64,000 nt of DNA from Nomia melanderi (GCF_051020985.1 NC_135010.1:12646001-12710000); one strand, 5' to 3'. Positions 26,301-34,939 are shown, counted from the stretch's first letter. Translations and numbers: made by a program. The notes: generated from the letters alone by a model not told the origin.

Positions 26301-29300
26301 CGGCCCGGCGCCGGAGAAGAGATCGGCGATCCTGAAAACCATATCGAGGGGCTGCGAGCAGATCAGAAAGTCGATCACGCGCGGCTCGTCGAAGGAGAGG
26401 AACGCGGCCGAGAAGGGGAGGAACGAGAAGCCGAGGGGCTCGTTCCTCTCGAGGATCCCGGTGTTCACCGGGCGGCGGCGTCCGCAATCTGCGAAAAGTT
26501 CGCAACCTTCCGAGGGACCATCCGCCGGTTTAAATAGCACGGGGAGCCGGCGAACTGCCGACGAAACTAGTTCATCGGGAAACGCTTCGAAGGTACAGCC
26601 GAGACAAAATATTGGCTCCGATAAAGCCGATGCCGGTTTAGCCGCCGAGAAACGGGACGTCGCGAGGGGATTGACGGCGGATAGGAGTATAAATGGGAAC
26701 GACGAGAGAAATAATTCCGCGGCGAAGAGCGCGGGAACACCTGGATCGATCGAGGACGAAGCGAAAGATGATATAGAGGATGATTCAGACTCCAGCGAGG
26801 GCTGCACGCGAGAGGTGGAAGAGTACTCGGACGTCGACGGCTCCTCGGAGTTCGAGAGCGCGGCGGAGTCCGAGATATCCAGCACGCCGAAGCATCTCTC
26901 CGACCATACTCTGGACAGCATGGACGAACTGACGGACGCCGAGATCCGGCTGCAGGAGACGATCAACGCGATCAAGGCGAAAATATCGGACTCCGAGACC
27001 GAGGACACCGAGAACCTGTACAGCGACGTAGAGGAGAATTCCGATTCCAGCGACACTCGCGCCGACAAAATGGCCGCCAACGGTCAGATAGAGGATCTGC
27101 CTCCGGAGGAAGAGGAGTCATTGGAGGACGCCAATATCGACGAGACGTCCGACGAGGATGTTACTTTAATAGCCGACGACGTGAATCTAAACCGCAACCA
27201 GAAGACTGACCAAGAAACGAAGAAGTTAGGCGACGCTAAGAAAACTGTAAGAAATTCAGTGCAGACTGTTAAGAAGGAGAAAGCCGCGAAGTCCGCGGTG
27301 GCGATCAGCCCGCGCAAGGTGGATTCCAACGGCACGATCGAGGGAAAAACCGCGAGACCTAGAAAGAGGCTCGAAACGAGTGACGTCAAAGCGGAGAGTA
27401 GATCGGATTCTAAGGTCGGGGTGAAAGTATCGAAACGCGCGAGCGAGAAACGAGCGAAAGCGTGCCGCAGAGCGAGCACGGGCAGCGATAAGGGTGTGGA
27501 ACAGGGAGGCACGCCGAAGAAACGGTTCTCCCTGGTAGCCAGTTGTATACGTCGGTTCGAGGGCGAAGAGAACACGGAAAGGGAGTACGTGGAAAGTACA
27601 AGCGGCTACACGAGGACAGGTGGATCTCCCAAAACGGAGAGGGAGGTCAGTAAACGTTGGTCGTCAGACTCACTATGCCGGTCGTTGCCGATGGCAGACC
27701 AATGTCTACAAACAGCTCGAAATGCGAAGCGAACGGAAACGAGAGATGTATCCGAGGCGTCCCTTAAAGATTCTTTAACACTGTTTTGATTGTAGTTTGT
27801 TAGACCGTTTGAATAGAACCCGTCCGGGTGGTAAGTAAGCATCCCCTTTCTTCTTGCCGTGACTAACCTTTGGTGTTGTGAGTGGCACTGAAGCTACAGC
27901 CGAAGAGGAGCCGCGAGCGTGCACCGAGGTTTGTATGAGAAAGCGTGGAGAAGAGAGTAATCTAATATCTCGGGTCCTCCGTCAACCGGGACGAAGGCGT
28001 CCTGGAACATTGGGATACTTATGGTTCCGCTAATCGTGACGCATCGTCGCCTATTAACGCATTAATGTTTCTTAATATTTCCAGCATCGCCGGGCCCGCA
28101 ATCCTCTGTCGCTCATACTTAACAAGTAAATTAATATTCCGGTCACTATCGGTCGATGTTGCCGTCGAAATTTCAAGAGCTCGTTTCTAGACGTTGGTGT
28201 AGTCTCTCTGGCTTCTTTCTCTTGCATGCCGCCCTGTTCTCGCATCGCTCTGTTTGCGCATCAGTCTCTCCTTGAAACCGTCGAAGATCTTCACTTCTCG
28301 TTGTCACTCGTTCAAAGTGGGGACCTCCGAGATTCAGAGTATCGCCGACGAAACACGCCCGCCCCTCTGAAAGTTAAAGCGTGCATTAACTTCAGTCCTC
28401 GATTCGATTACGGTGCCGAGTCTGCGTGAGAATGTACATTAAGACGCGTCCTCTCGAATTCACAGAGAATAGCTCGTCGTCTGCTGGCCGAGGGCAAAGC
28501 GTCGAACTACGACGAGGCGGAGGTCGCTGCCAGTTTGCTGGCCTTGAAGTTCGGGGACGTGGAGGCCCTCCACGCAGCCAAAGAGTGTTCCAGCGTGGAG
28601 TCGGCGCTCGCCTTTCTGCAGCAGGAATGCGAACTTTGCACCGGTCGCTTCGCCATGAGTGAGGTAGGCGAATTCCGTAGGTAATAGTCCGATTCAACTC
28701 GAAACTGAATATTTTGGAGATTCAAAATAACTGGATAATCTGGAACAAAGTCTCTTTAGTTACTTATAAAAGTCTCGAAGAATAGCAACTCCAACTGTGT
28801 AACCCTCGAACGTTCCTTTCGAGTTGAGTTTAATTCAACCGCAGCATCCAGAGACCTCTGAACGTGATCTTCGTTCTCAGATGATCTCCATGCTGAAGTG
28901 CGTGCATCGTTGCTGCAACGAGTGCGCGAAGAACTACTTCACGATCCAGATCAGCGACAGGAACATCACGGACGCGGTCTGCCCGTACTGCAAGGAGCCT
29001 AACTTGAAAGACGCCGGCGAGGATGAGATTCTGGAGTACTTCAGCAACCTGGACATCCAGCTGAAGACGCTCCTCGATCCGCCGATCCACGAGCTCTTCC
29101 AAAGGAAGCTGAGGGACAGAACGCTGATGCAGGATCCTAATTTCAAGTGGTGCATTCAGGTATGTTGGGATCTTGTTACGATCGATATATTACTTGACGC
29201 GCGGATCGTCGGTTTCAGTGCTCGAGCGGGTTTTACGCGGATCCGGATCACAAGCGACTAATTTGCCCTGATTGCCGATCGGTCACCTGCGCCTTTTGCC

Positions 29301-31936
29301 GGAGACCGGTACGTACCCGCAGGTGTCGGGGATTCCACGGAAATTAAGCCTGCATTATGCAACGGCGTGACGTAGACAAATCTTCTCGAGCGGCGGTTTC
29401 ATTTTCAGTGGGAGAAACAGCACGAAGGAATTACGTGCGAACAATTTGCCGCTTGGAAAGACGAGAACGATCCGGATAATCAGGCCGCGGGCTTAGCCAA
29501 GCACCTAGCGGATAATGGCATAGACTGTCCCCAGTGCAAATTTCGGTACTCGTTGTCTCGAGGAGGTGAGCTCTTGAAGAAACGATTTCTTTCTTGGGAG
29601 TCGCAGGTTTATACGAAGCCAGTATATAGACGCATAAATCGTTTAAGAATCTTCTTTCGATCGCCATCTTAAACTGAAAGATGAAACATAAGCTTTTCAC
29701 GGACGTTTGAAGGCTTCTTGAACCTGTTACCCTCAAATTGCACTTTAACCCTTAACGGACCGGAAGTATTTCAAGTTATATCGCTAGAGAATACATTCAT
29801 AGAAGTGACCTAACACAATACTTAACGCGTTTGTTGTAAATATTACAATAACAGCGATGAAAACAAAACTCAGTTAACATTAAGATTCGGTAAGTAAAAG
29901 CGTCACGTCGCTTATATGGCGTTGGTCCGTTAAGGGTTCAGATTATCCTGAGACATTCTTACCCCTGCAACCATGAGAAGCTTCGTCTCCAAATATTCCG
30001 ATTCACTTTAACCCTTTGCACTCGGGAGGTGACTCAGTCACCATTTCCCACAGTGAAGCTATAAAGTTTGATATTTAATATTACACTTCATATAATGCAT
30101 CAATCTGAGAAATATTCGTCGATTCGGGTAAATTTCTCGTCGAGTCGGTTTTACAAAACATCGTCTTCATCTCCTCAGAAAATGTTGAAATATTTCTAGT
30201 GAAAAGCTTCGGAGTGCAAAGGGTTAAACATCAGATTTTACAATTGTACCGCGTCGAATCGAACGCCGACTGAGACTCGCCTTCCGAGCGCAGAGGGTTA
30301 AAAAAGAGAACCGACATATTTTGTGCAGGTTGCATGCACTTCACGTGCAGCCAGTGCAACTACGAATTCTGCTGCGGCTGCGGCAAGGCGTTCATGATGG
30401 GGGCAAAATGCTCGGTCAGTCCGTACTGCGCGAAACTGGGCCTGCACGCTCATCATCCGCGGAACTGTCTGTTTTATCTCCGCGATAAGGAGCCCGCGCA
30501 GTTGCAGCAGTTGTTGAGAGATAATGGGATCGAGTACGACACGGAGGGCCCGGTCGGGGATCGCAAGTGCAAAGTGCAGTTGCAGAAAGAAACTCCCACC
30601 GGTGTTGTGGACGCGGTGTGCAATTCAGACGTCGTTGAGGGACACGCCGGCCTCTGCAGGTAATCTCCTCCCCTCCCGGCTAGAACTTTGCATGAGCCGC
30701 CTCTATCAAAGCCGCCTTACTCCGCGGCGCGGCAACGTTACGATTAAGCAGATTACAAAAATGACTGCCTCCGCAATTACCGTGATATTGAGACGATGTA
30801 TACTTTGCGAAGGGAATGGGTATAATGAGCCACTTAGGCATAGACAACCAGCGTTCTTGCTATCTTTAGAACCGCTTCGTGCCCGTTCTTTCCAAAGAAC
30901 GCTTTCAAAGGCTGGCTGAAAAAGTAGTCGAGTTTTCGCCATTTCGGACGTAGACCGTGTCCTTTTGTAAGCTGGCCCGTTTCGACGGTGTTATAATTAG
31001 CATTGTACACTTTTATGTTCGACGGAGTTCTTTTTCGAAACGGTAGTCCACTCGACAGCCGGCGATAGTCCGAAGGAATCTTAAAACAAAGTTACGTGTA
31101 AAGTTACACAGCAAGTTTTTCAACCCTTTCGACGATCTCCTTCACGATCGTGTCATTCGTGTCTTAATGAGCCCGTTCCAACGTTCAAGGATACATTACA
31201 TCGAGTACCTAGTCCGAAAGATTCGTAAAGTCCAATTGGAGCCGCTCCCGTTGCTAAACGTGGATGATCTTGAAACGTGCGTAAGACGCGCCGGTTTGAA
31301 GCTACCACCGAACTGGTACGGTCGCAATCCGGAACATTACAGGAGGGACCTGGCCGAGGTAAACGTAGTAGCATCGTGCACGGCACGACTAAAATTGTGG
31401 GTACTTTTCCCCGCAGGCAGCACTACATTGAATACTTGGCGGGCCTGGTACTGAAGGGCAAGCTGGACCCCGTGGCAATCTTTGACTTGAACGATGCCAA
31501 ACAAGAGCTGCGCCGCCGGGGAAAAGTTCCCCCTGCGAAGGACCAGGAAATGTCCGAGCGGGATTATCTCGAGGCGTGCATTCAGGTGACTAACAACTCC
31601 TCTCCTGCATCTCCTGCGGCCGGCACACTGACCGAATTAACAAGAAACGCATGAAAGTGGACCTCCGCGCATGACTTTCGCGACCAAAAACTCGTGTGTC
31701 CCATCAGACAGCCTCTAAAAAGTGAAATCGCGCACGGGATATCCTTTACACTCGAAGTACTTGCTTGTGAATTAACTGTAGTTTATTATTATCTTTTTCT
31801 TTTTTTTTTTTCTTCTTTCTTTTACCTTGGGATTATCATATTAACTTGCATGGTGTGGGTACTGTCTGTGATCGGCTGGGAATGTAATTGTTTAACTTTG
31901 TTCCAGGTTGTACGGAAAGAGATTCCATTGGAGTGA
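11329..31936 (+). CDS. LUBEL: LUBEL-like linear (M1) ubiquitin E3 ligase, RBR family, multi-exon
   Basis: This is the insect counterpart of vertebrate HOIP/RNF31, which joins ubiquitin head to tail in immune and stress signalling. My exon chain is 11329-11379, 11833-12285, 14259-14456, 14866-15093, 15734-16197, 16267-17426, 18294-18535, 18614-18784, 19095-19235, 19642-19998, 20725-20908, 21527-27645, 28466-28663, 28881-29159, 29219-29308, 29409-29565, 30329-30659, one of two alternative exons (31190-31358 or 31417-31585), and 31907-31936. Codon phase is kept at every join, and the product is about 3,670 residues. Order of parts: B-box-like finger (about 91-130), disordered Arg/Ser-rich part, NZF finger (about 766-790), UBA/helical region (about 1045-1215), giant disordered part (about 1217-3256), RING1-IBR-RING2 and LDD-like end. 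The start at 11329 (AAAATGG context, MAPDGHFEPLDP) is likely but not certain; its donor could be 11379 or 11395, and only the former keeps phase with 11833. Confidence 0.85.
11512..11677. mobile_element. TTAA MITE, family G (166 bp), in LUBEL intron 1
   Basis: Left end TTAACCCCTTGGCT at 11512 and right end AGCCAAGGGGTTAA ending at 11677 are perfect 14-bp inverted repeats counting the TTAA. There is no coding capacity. The element lies between the proposed first LUBEL exon and the B-box exon. Confidence 0.7.
11833..12285 (+). CDS. LUBEL: LUBEL exon with B-box-like zinc finger
   Basis: The exon encodes a Gln/Lys-rich start, a Pro-rich stretch, then a zinc finger at 12055-12166. Its ligands read C-x2-C (CALC), C-x2-C (CDTC), C-x2-C (CEAC) and a His cluster (NHKHPKRKHH), the B-box pattern. 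A second Pro-rich stretch follows (PPLPPKG, PPPIPPPRR), suited to SH3/WW-type binding. The exon ends at CTCAG|GTAGG in phase 0. Its 5' edge is uncertain: acceptors at 11832, 11841 and 11868 all leave the same phase, and an in-frame stop at 11818-11820 limits extension. Confidence 0.75.
12536..12942. mobile_element. TTAA MITE, family A, interrupted by a family B MITE
   Basis: Left end TTAACCCTTTGCACTGGG at 12536; right end CCGAGTGCAAAGGGTTAG ending at 12942 (final TTAA mutated to TTAG). Inside it, 12689-12884 has its own complete ends and TTAA copies. With the inner element removed the outer one is about 211 bp, close to the 220 bp of the uninterrupted family A copy at 30008-30227. Confidence 0.75.
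12689..12884. mobile_element. TTAA MITE, family B (196 bp), nested in family A element
   Basis: Left end TTAACACTAGGTTTATGG at 12689; right end CCGTAAACCTAGTGTTAA ending at 12884, about 18-bp inverted repeats with one mismatch. It lies wholly within the family A element at 12536-12942, so it inserted later. The ends match those of 6299-6447. Confidence 0.75.
12943..14258. other. LUBEL intron sequence, no exon recognised
   Basis: Open frames on both strands near 13425-14000 lack recognisable domains and phase-compatible splice sites. The 3' end of the intron has a fair acceptor (TTTCCGCGCTTAG at 14246-14258). A T-rich run is at about 14117-14132. An alternative promoter or untranslated exon here cannot be excluded. 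Confidence 0.45.
14259..15093 (+). CDS. LUBEL: LUBEL exons 3-4 (14259-14456; 14866-15093)
   Basis: Exon 3 (66 codons) encodes a Ser/Thr-rich stretch with LIERVGSLKRTLPSRP. Exon 4 (76 codons) begins ERYRKYQEAMRAQ, is Arg-rich, and carries a polyproline run (PPVPPPPPPR) that would bind SH3/WW or profilin-type modules. Both exons begin and end in phase 0 with clean GT-AG borders. No enzymatic domain is seen; this is a predicted disordered linker. The start of exon 3 is fixed by an in-frame TAG just upstream at 14256-14258, whose AG doubles as the acceptor. Confidence 0.7.
15250..15700. repeat. intronic minisatellite, period 77-89 bp
   Basis: Within the LUBEL intron 15094-15733, a unit with GAATCTTTGAACCATT, CTTAGATACTTGGAGTTG and TTGAAATATTTGAAATATT is repeated about five times. 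The GAACCATT motif falls at about 15331, 15409 and 15486 (steps 77-78) and then about 15575 and 15664 (steps 89, the units having gained a short CTTCG-containing insertion). It stops about 40 bp before the next acceptor. Confidence 0.8.
15734..17426 (+). CDS. LUBEL: LUBEL Arg/Ser-rich exons and NZF zinc finger (15734-16197; 16267-17426)
   Basis: The first exon encodes a Met/Pro/Gly/Tyr-rich stretch (PMMWYPNNPWDM) and then an SR-rich part. The second is highly charged (Arg/Asp/Glu/Ser) and leads to an NZF finger at 17168-17240: W-A-C-x2-C with a second Cys pair in CVVCC, the Npl4-type ubiquitin-binding finger seen in HOIP. Phases are 2 and 1. The open frame runs past the donor at 17426 (ACAAAG|GTAGAG) to a stop at 17477-17479, so intron retention would give a truncated protein ending soon after the NZF. 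Confidence 0.8.
17845..17862. repeat. CT microsatellite
   Basis: A (CT)n run of about eight units lies in the LUBEL intron 17427-18293, about 70 bp before the MITE at 17932. Confidence 0.75.
17932..18103. mobile_element. TTAA MITE, family D (172 bp), in LUBEL intron
   Basis: Left end TTAACACGTTGACTGC at 17932; right end GCAGTCAACGTCTTAA ending at 18103. The inverted ends are about 16 bp with one mismatch, and TTAA is present on both sides. No coding capacity. Confidence 0.75.
18294..19235 (+). CDS. LUBEL: LUBEL linker exons (18294-18535; 18614-18784; 19095-19235)
   Basis: Three exons with good splice sites and kept phase. The first is Ser/Thr/Pro-rich. The second contains QTYDYLPARGS and an acidic stretch with LLYYEDSD. 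The third contains QEQLLQQLIASASRERTRRN, a short amphipathic helix-like segment. No known domain is recognised. The second intron (18785-19094) holds nothing notable. Confidence 0.7.
19642..20908 (+). CDS. LUBEL: LUBEL UBA-type exons (19642-19998; 20725-20908)
   Basis: The exons encode helical segments typical of ubiquitin-associated folds: GLEIVELLREAERHGYS, VQVALSQGAANPIDWLKAQW and AEAKEALRSAKGDVWNSV in the first, and TAEVVKALENNAGAEDAALF in the second. In HOIP the corresponding UBA region contacts HOIL-1L. Whether an equivalent partner exists here cannot be judged from this window. The intron between them carries the MITE at 20240-20424. Exit phase is 1, matching the giant exon. Confidence 0.75.
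20240..20424. mobile_element. TTAA MITE (185 bp) with internal perfect palindrome
   Basis: Left end TTAACACGTTGAACG at 20240; right end CATTCAATGTGTTAA ending at 20424, imperfect inverted ends flanked by TTAA. A perfect 22-bp palindrome centred on GGTCACCGGTGACC lies at 20385-20406, just inside the right end. It sits in a LUBEL intron (19999-20724). Confidence 0.65.
21527..27645 (+). CDS. LUBEL: LUBEL giant disordered exon (6.1 kb)
   Basis: A single uninterrupted exon of 6,119 bases encodes about 2,040 residues, dominated by Glu, Lys, Ser, Asp, Thr, Asn and Pro with no recognised domain. From about 24060 to 24960 it shows degenerate repeats of 25-30 residues, with phrases like EIPRDPK, EVPKDPE, QVPPDPK and EVSENPE. 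A basic block follows at about 25990-26420 (SPGKKIGRRRSPVKVVKKP and later Arg/Lys-rich stretches). Then comes a very acidic block at about 26770-27180 (DSDSSEGCTREVEEYSDVDG, EEEESLEDANIDE). The donor is GGGAG|GTCAGT in phase 0; reading on would stop at 27789. Sequestration, scaffolding or condensate roles would be guesses. Confidence 0.8.
28466..30659 (+). CDS. LUBEL: LUBEL RING1-IBR-RING2 and LDD exons
   Basis: Exons 28466-28663, 28881-29159, 29219-29308, 29409-29565 and 30329-30659. RING1 begins at CELC (28628) and continues with MLKCVHRCCNEC and CPYC. The IBR has WCIQCSSGFY, CPDC and CAFC. RING2 has DCPQC and the catalytic segment GGCMHF, whose Cys and nearby His match HOIP Cys885 and His887, the thioester and general-base residues. 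CGCGKAF follows. The HPRNCLFYLRD stretch that follows is the start of the LDD, which in HOIP orients the acceptor ubiquitin so that Met1 is attacked. All required Cys/His ligands appear present, so the ligase should be active. The last exon exits in phase 2. Confidence 0.88.
29745..29939. mobile_element. TTAA MITE, family E, in LUBEL intron
   Basis: Left end TTAACCCTTAACGGACC at 29745; right end GGTCCGTTAAGGGTTCA ending at 29939, with the final TTAA mutated to TTCA. The inverted repeats span about 15 bp. It lies in the intron 29566-30328 next to a family A element. Confidence 0.65.
30008..30227. mobile_element. TTAA MITE, family A (220 bp), in LUBEL intron
   Basis: Left end TTAACCCTTTGCACTCGGG at 30008; right end GGAGTGCAAAGGGTTAA ending at 30227. 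A further family A type end (CGAGCGCAGAGGGTTAA) follows at 30285-30301, about 27 bp before the exon at 30329. It probably belongs to a second, truncated copy. Confidence 0.75.
31190..31358 (+). CDS. LUBEL: LUBEL alternative LDD exon A (169 nt)
   Basis: It follows TTCAAG and ends CCGAG|GTAAAC. With two bases carried from the exon ending at 30659 it reads R-I-H-Y-I-E-Y-L followed by VQLEPLPLLNVDDLET and ends DLAE in phase 0, ready for the final exon (VVRKEIPLE). It aligns without gaps to exon B over 57 residues and to the C-terminal part of the HOIP LDD (HYKEYL...LDPATLYEVEELE). The acceptor has a weaker pyrimidine tract than exon B's. Joining A to B would put B out of frame and hit a TGA within five codons. 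Confidence 0.75.
31417..31585 (+). CDS. LUBEL: LUBEL alternative LDD exon B (169 nt)
   Basis: It follows TTCCCCGCAG and ends TTCAG|GTGACT. With two bases carried from 30659 it reads R-Q-H-Y-I-E-Y-L, then KLDPVAIFDLNDAKQELRRR, and ends EACIQ in phase 0 before VVRKEIPLE. It has the same length and phases as exon A, with about 16 of 57 residues identical by hand count. The strong acceptor and the LDP-x3-F/L pattern, as in HOIP, suggest this is the ancestral form. Only 58 bases separate it from exon A. Confidence 0.8.
31907..31936 (+). CDS. LUBEL: LUBEL last coding exon
   Basis: After TTGTTCCAG the frame reads VVRKEIPLE and stops (TGA at 31934-31936). This corresponds to the EEVPLGQ region near the HOIP C-terminus. 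The preceding intron (31586-31906) holds a long T-rich tract near 31796-31812. Confidence 0.75.
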   Translation, partial: VVRKEIPLE

Positions 31937-32259
31937 TAGAAGAACTGTCGGTATGAGAGTTTGTACATGAGACTCTTACACTCTTGATGCATGTGTTATA
32001 TAGTGTATTTATTTTATTATATGGACAGCGATGTAGAAGCCTATTTGCTATTAAAGTGAAAACAGATTAAAAAGGTGTGTAATATTTCATGTAAAGAAAC
32101 AAGTGTTATCTTTTAGGGAGAACTGTAGGCGTTAAACGGTACGGGAGTTATTATAAAAGGATACGAAGTTTTTGTAAATGAAATATACAAGGTATTTTTT
32201 ATCTTATAAGTAACACTTTATGATAATCATGAGATTTTATAAAATATTTTAATAAATTA
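31937..32259. other. 3' regions between LUBEL and the C18orf21-like gene
   Basis: The two genes converge here. An ATTAAA-type signal (CTATTAAAGTG) near 32048 could serve LUBEL polyadenylation. The base composition changes here from GC-rich to AT-rich. Confidence 0.5.
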
Positions 32260-32889
32260 TCAGCAAAGCTGTGTTAAGAAACTGTGCAAACTCTTTCTTT
32301 TGGTGGGTGTTGCACCATGATTCACGATATCTTTTAATCGATTTAGATTTAGTTTTTTTATCTTTTGACTCGATGTAATAAAGCTTGTAGCAGTCCCAAT
32401 TTTCTTTGCAGGTGTTTCTTTTAGTCCTTCCGTAACAGTTTCCACGCTTGAATTTAAGATTCCAGAGATATTTAAACCTGCAGTCTTATCTTTCGTCTTC
32501 CTCTTCTTCTTTTTACGTTTCTGTGATGTTTCGATATCTTTTGTGCTAAGTTTTAATAGTTTTTCTCTTGGCGGTTTATTAAGAGGCATCTTAGTAGTTT
32601 GCAAACAAACTGAACATTTCAGTATTAGTTTATTCATCTTATTTCTTAAACATTTCTTTGCTAAACTTCTATGAAATTTAGATGTACTTTTGTCATTGTT
32701 GTTTATGGAACGTATAACCTTTCTAATAGATCTGGAAATTGGTCTGCCTTTCGATATCCTAATACTATAATCCATTGTATTCCAAAGTGATCCACAGTAA
32801 GGACACATCACTGAAGGACCAAAGTTTTGCATTGGCATATTTACCCCTTTGCTTAATCTTCTACACCTTTGTCTAAAATTTAATGACAT
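32260..32889 (-). CDS. C18orf21/RMP24-like RNase MRP-type zinc-ribbon protein
   Basis: A single exon of 209 codons. It has two Cys pairs, MCPYCGSLW near residues 29-37 and LKCSVCLQT near 93-101, separated by a basic stretch (RISKGRPISRSIRKVIRS), and then a Lys-rich tail (KRKKKKRKTKDK). This spacing and the flanking sequence resemble vertebrate C18orf21 (UPF0711), which has a Rpr2/Snm1-like zinc ribbon and is linked to RNase MRP. Such a protein would act in rRNA processing in the nucleolus. The identification rests on the Cys pattern and overall layout, not on a search. A 5' untranslated exon may lie upstream. Confidence 0.65.
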   Translation of the reverse strand: MSLNFRQRCRRLSKGVNMPMQNFGPSVMCPYCGSLWNTMDYSIRISKGRPISRSIRKVIRSINNNDKSTSKFHRSLAKKCLRNKMNKLILKCSVCLQTTKMPLNKPPREKLLKLSTKDIETSQKRKKKKRKTKDKTAGLNISGILNSSVETVTEGLKETPAKKIGTATSFITSSQKIKKLNLNRLKDIVNHGATPTKRKSLHSFLTQLC

Positions 32890-33819
32890 AAAATGTTTAT
32901 AATAATGTGAATCCGATAATTCATTCGATCAAATATGTACTGATTATGTATTAAAAAACTGTTTAAACCTTACATGTAATATGGTTGTAAGTTTTTCTTC
33001 TGTAAACCATTTAATTTTGTAATGAATTGATTGACATTCCACAAATGGGTTATTTTCTCCATATTAGATATTTACACATAAATCTCCTAAATAAATGTTT
33101 CATCGATTCCTGTTACTACAAAATGTTCATAAAAATTAATACAACATAATCTATATACATATATATACATGTGATATGATTCACAGATTTAGTTGAATCA
33201 TGTTGTGTAGAGAATACACAAATGCATGGTTCTACTTCCCGTTTAATAGCAGGAAACGAACATAATATCAAAACTTCTTCTAATTACTCATTGATCCGAT
33301 ATACGAAAACAAATCTGTGACTCATCGTATGTAAGCTTTGTAAATCGTACTCTAAGCAGGAACGATCAACTAATGTTGAAATGTGTTGGTACAGCGATTG
33401 ATAAAACTGGTACTATGTCCCCTGAATAGATTACACTGGTTCCCATAAAAATCGTCGATTTTTACGATATCATTACTAATTAAATGCGATCATTGTTTCT
33501 GCTATCCAGGAATAAAAAACAGAGAAGAACGATCTCAAAATGCAATCACGCCAGCAACATCACTAATCTCTTGAGTAACAGTGTGGCCAACGTGTGGGGG
33601 ACGCTGAAACGACTATAGAATTCCTAAACCAATCTGTTGTAGGTTCGCGATGTCTTATTGCGCGACGTATCCGTTTAGTAAAACGGTTTCTACTCTATAA
33701 ACAGCCAGAACCACGGAGGGTGTCAGAAAAATTTGTATTTTGTCATCCTTGTCATCGGAGCACCGGGAGTACTGTCAAACATCACTTTAAATAAATTGTC
33801 GGACAATTAACGGGTCGAC
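32890..33819. other. intergenic, divergent promoters of the C18orf21-like and PIP4P genes
   Basis: The sequence is AT-rich with no recognisable exon. It separates two divergently transcribed genes, so both promoters should lie here. No TATA box or other element could be fixed with confidence. The open frame 33594-33794 has no support. Confidence 0.45.
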
Positions 33820-34939
33820 ATGGGGGACGGCAAAGAGGGCGAACGACAGCCGTTACTAAAAAACGAGAATGTTACTTATAGTTCACACGGAAGCGATTTC
33901 TTAGGTAAATAATTTTGTCTCTCTTGGCGAATACATTAAGGAATTGTTTAATCCAATTGCTTGTTTTTAACATCTTCCATTAGAGGAAAGTCAGTCGACA
34001 GTATCTCCAATTGGTCCCGATGAACTACCTCCATCGTATCAGTCAGTTTTACAAGGCGGTATGCCTATGGTTACTTGCAGAGTTTGTCAGGCTATGATAG
34101 AAATATCTGGTAAAAGAGATCAACATGTTGTCAAATGTTGTCAGTGCAATGAGGCTACTGTACGTTTGTGAATAATTTTTTTGTGCTACACAGCTGCATA
34201 TTAAAAATGAACGTGTAATCATTTTTTTAGCCCATAAGGAATGCACCACCAGGAAAGAAATATGTTCGTTGTCCGTGTAATTGTTTGTTAATATGTAAAA
34301 GCTCCTCACAGCGTATTGCATGTCCAAGGCCAAACTGTAAACGTATTATTAATCTTGCTCCAAGCCCAATTACACCACCTGTTCTATCTATGCCTGGAAT
34401 GTGTAGAGTATGCTGTGCTCATTGTCATGACACATTCTTGGTAAGTAGCTTGTACAGATCTCATATGTGTATGAATAATTAATACGTGCTCTGGTTCTTA
34501 GTTTAACACATTAAACAATGCATTGGCTCGATGTCCACATTGCCGAAAAATATCTTCCGTTGGCCCTGACTTCGCAAGAAGTCGAGCTATTGCATTTGTA
34601 ATTGCTGGAATTATAGCCTTAATAATCGCGATAGCTGTGACCGTAAGTATTTTTGTCGTATAAGGATGTAAGTACCAAATATGTAGTTTGTTAATGTATG
34701 TTCTGAAATAAATTTGATTATTTTCACTTACCCTATAGGTTGGTACACATACGTATGTAAAAACTCGCGGCGGAATTTATGTGGCTTATGTTGGTAGGTA
34801 TTGTAAACTATTTCTAATCTTAAGAACTCTAATTAATTCTAAATAAATTTCAGGTGCATTTCTATTGGCACTTTTGTGTCTGGGACGCAGCATTTATTAT
34901 TTCACAATAAAAATTAGTTTGATAGAAGGTCCAATGTAG
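33820..34939 (+). CDS. PIP4P/TMEM55 phosphatidylinositol-4,5-bisphosphate 4-phosphatase
   Basis: Exons 33820-33904, 33984-34159, 34231-34440, 34502-34642, 34739-34793 and 34854-34939 join in phase to 250 residues, the usual size of this family. The N-terminus (MGDGKEGERQPLLKNEN) has a dileucine-type late-endosome/lysosome sorting signal and a PPSYQ motif. Several CxxC pairs follow (TCRVCQ, CCQCN, CPCNC, CRVCCAHC, CPHC). The CX5R motif CKSSSQR (about residues 110-116) is the proposed catalytic loop. Two hydrophobic segments near the C-terminus (AFVIAGIIALIIAIAVTVG and AFLLALLCLG) anchor it in lysosomal membrane. It removes the 4-phosphate of PtdIns(4,5)P2 and in mammals TMEM55B also recruits JIP4. 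PIP4P1 versus PIP4P2 orthology is not resolved. Confidence 0.9.

Noticed and set aside
26268..27080. 270-codon minus-strand open frame
   Set aside because: It is the mirror of the acidic block of the LUBEL exon; a Ser/Leu-rich translation is expected from antisense of Glu/Asp/Ser-rich DNA.
27646..28465. possible small exon near 27886-27928 (Glu/Arg-rich) between the giant exon and RING1
   Set aside because: No acceptor gives a phase compatible with both neighbours, whereas the direct join 27645 to 28466 is in frame (ERE followed by RIARRLLAEG).
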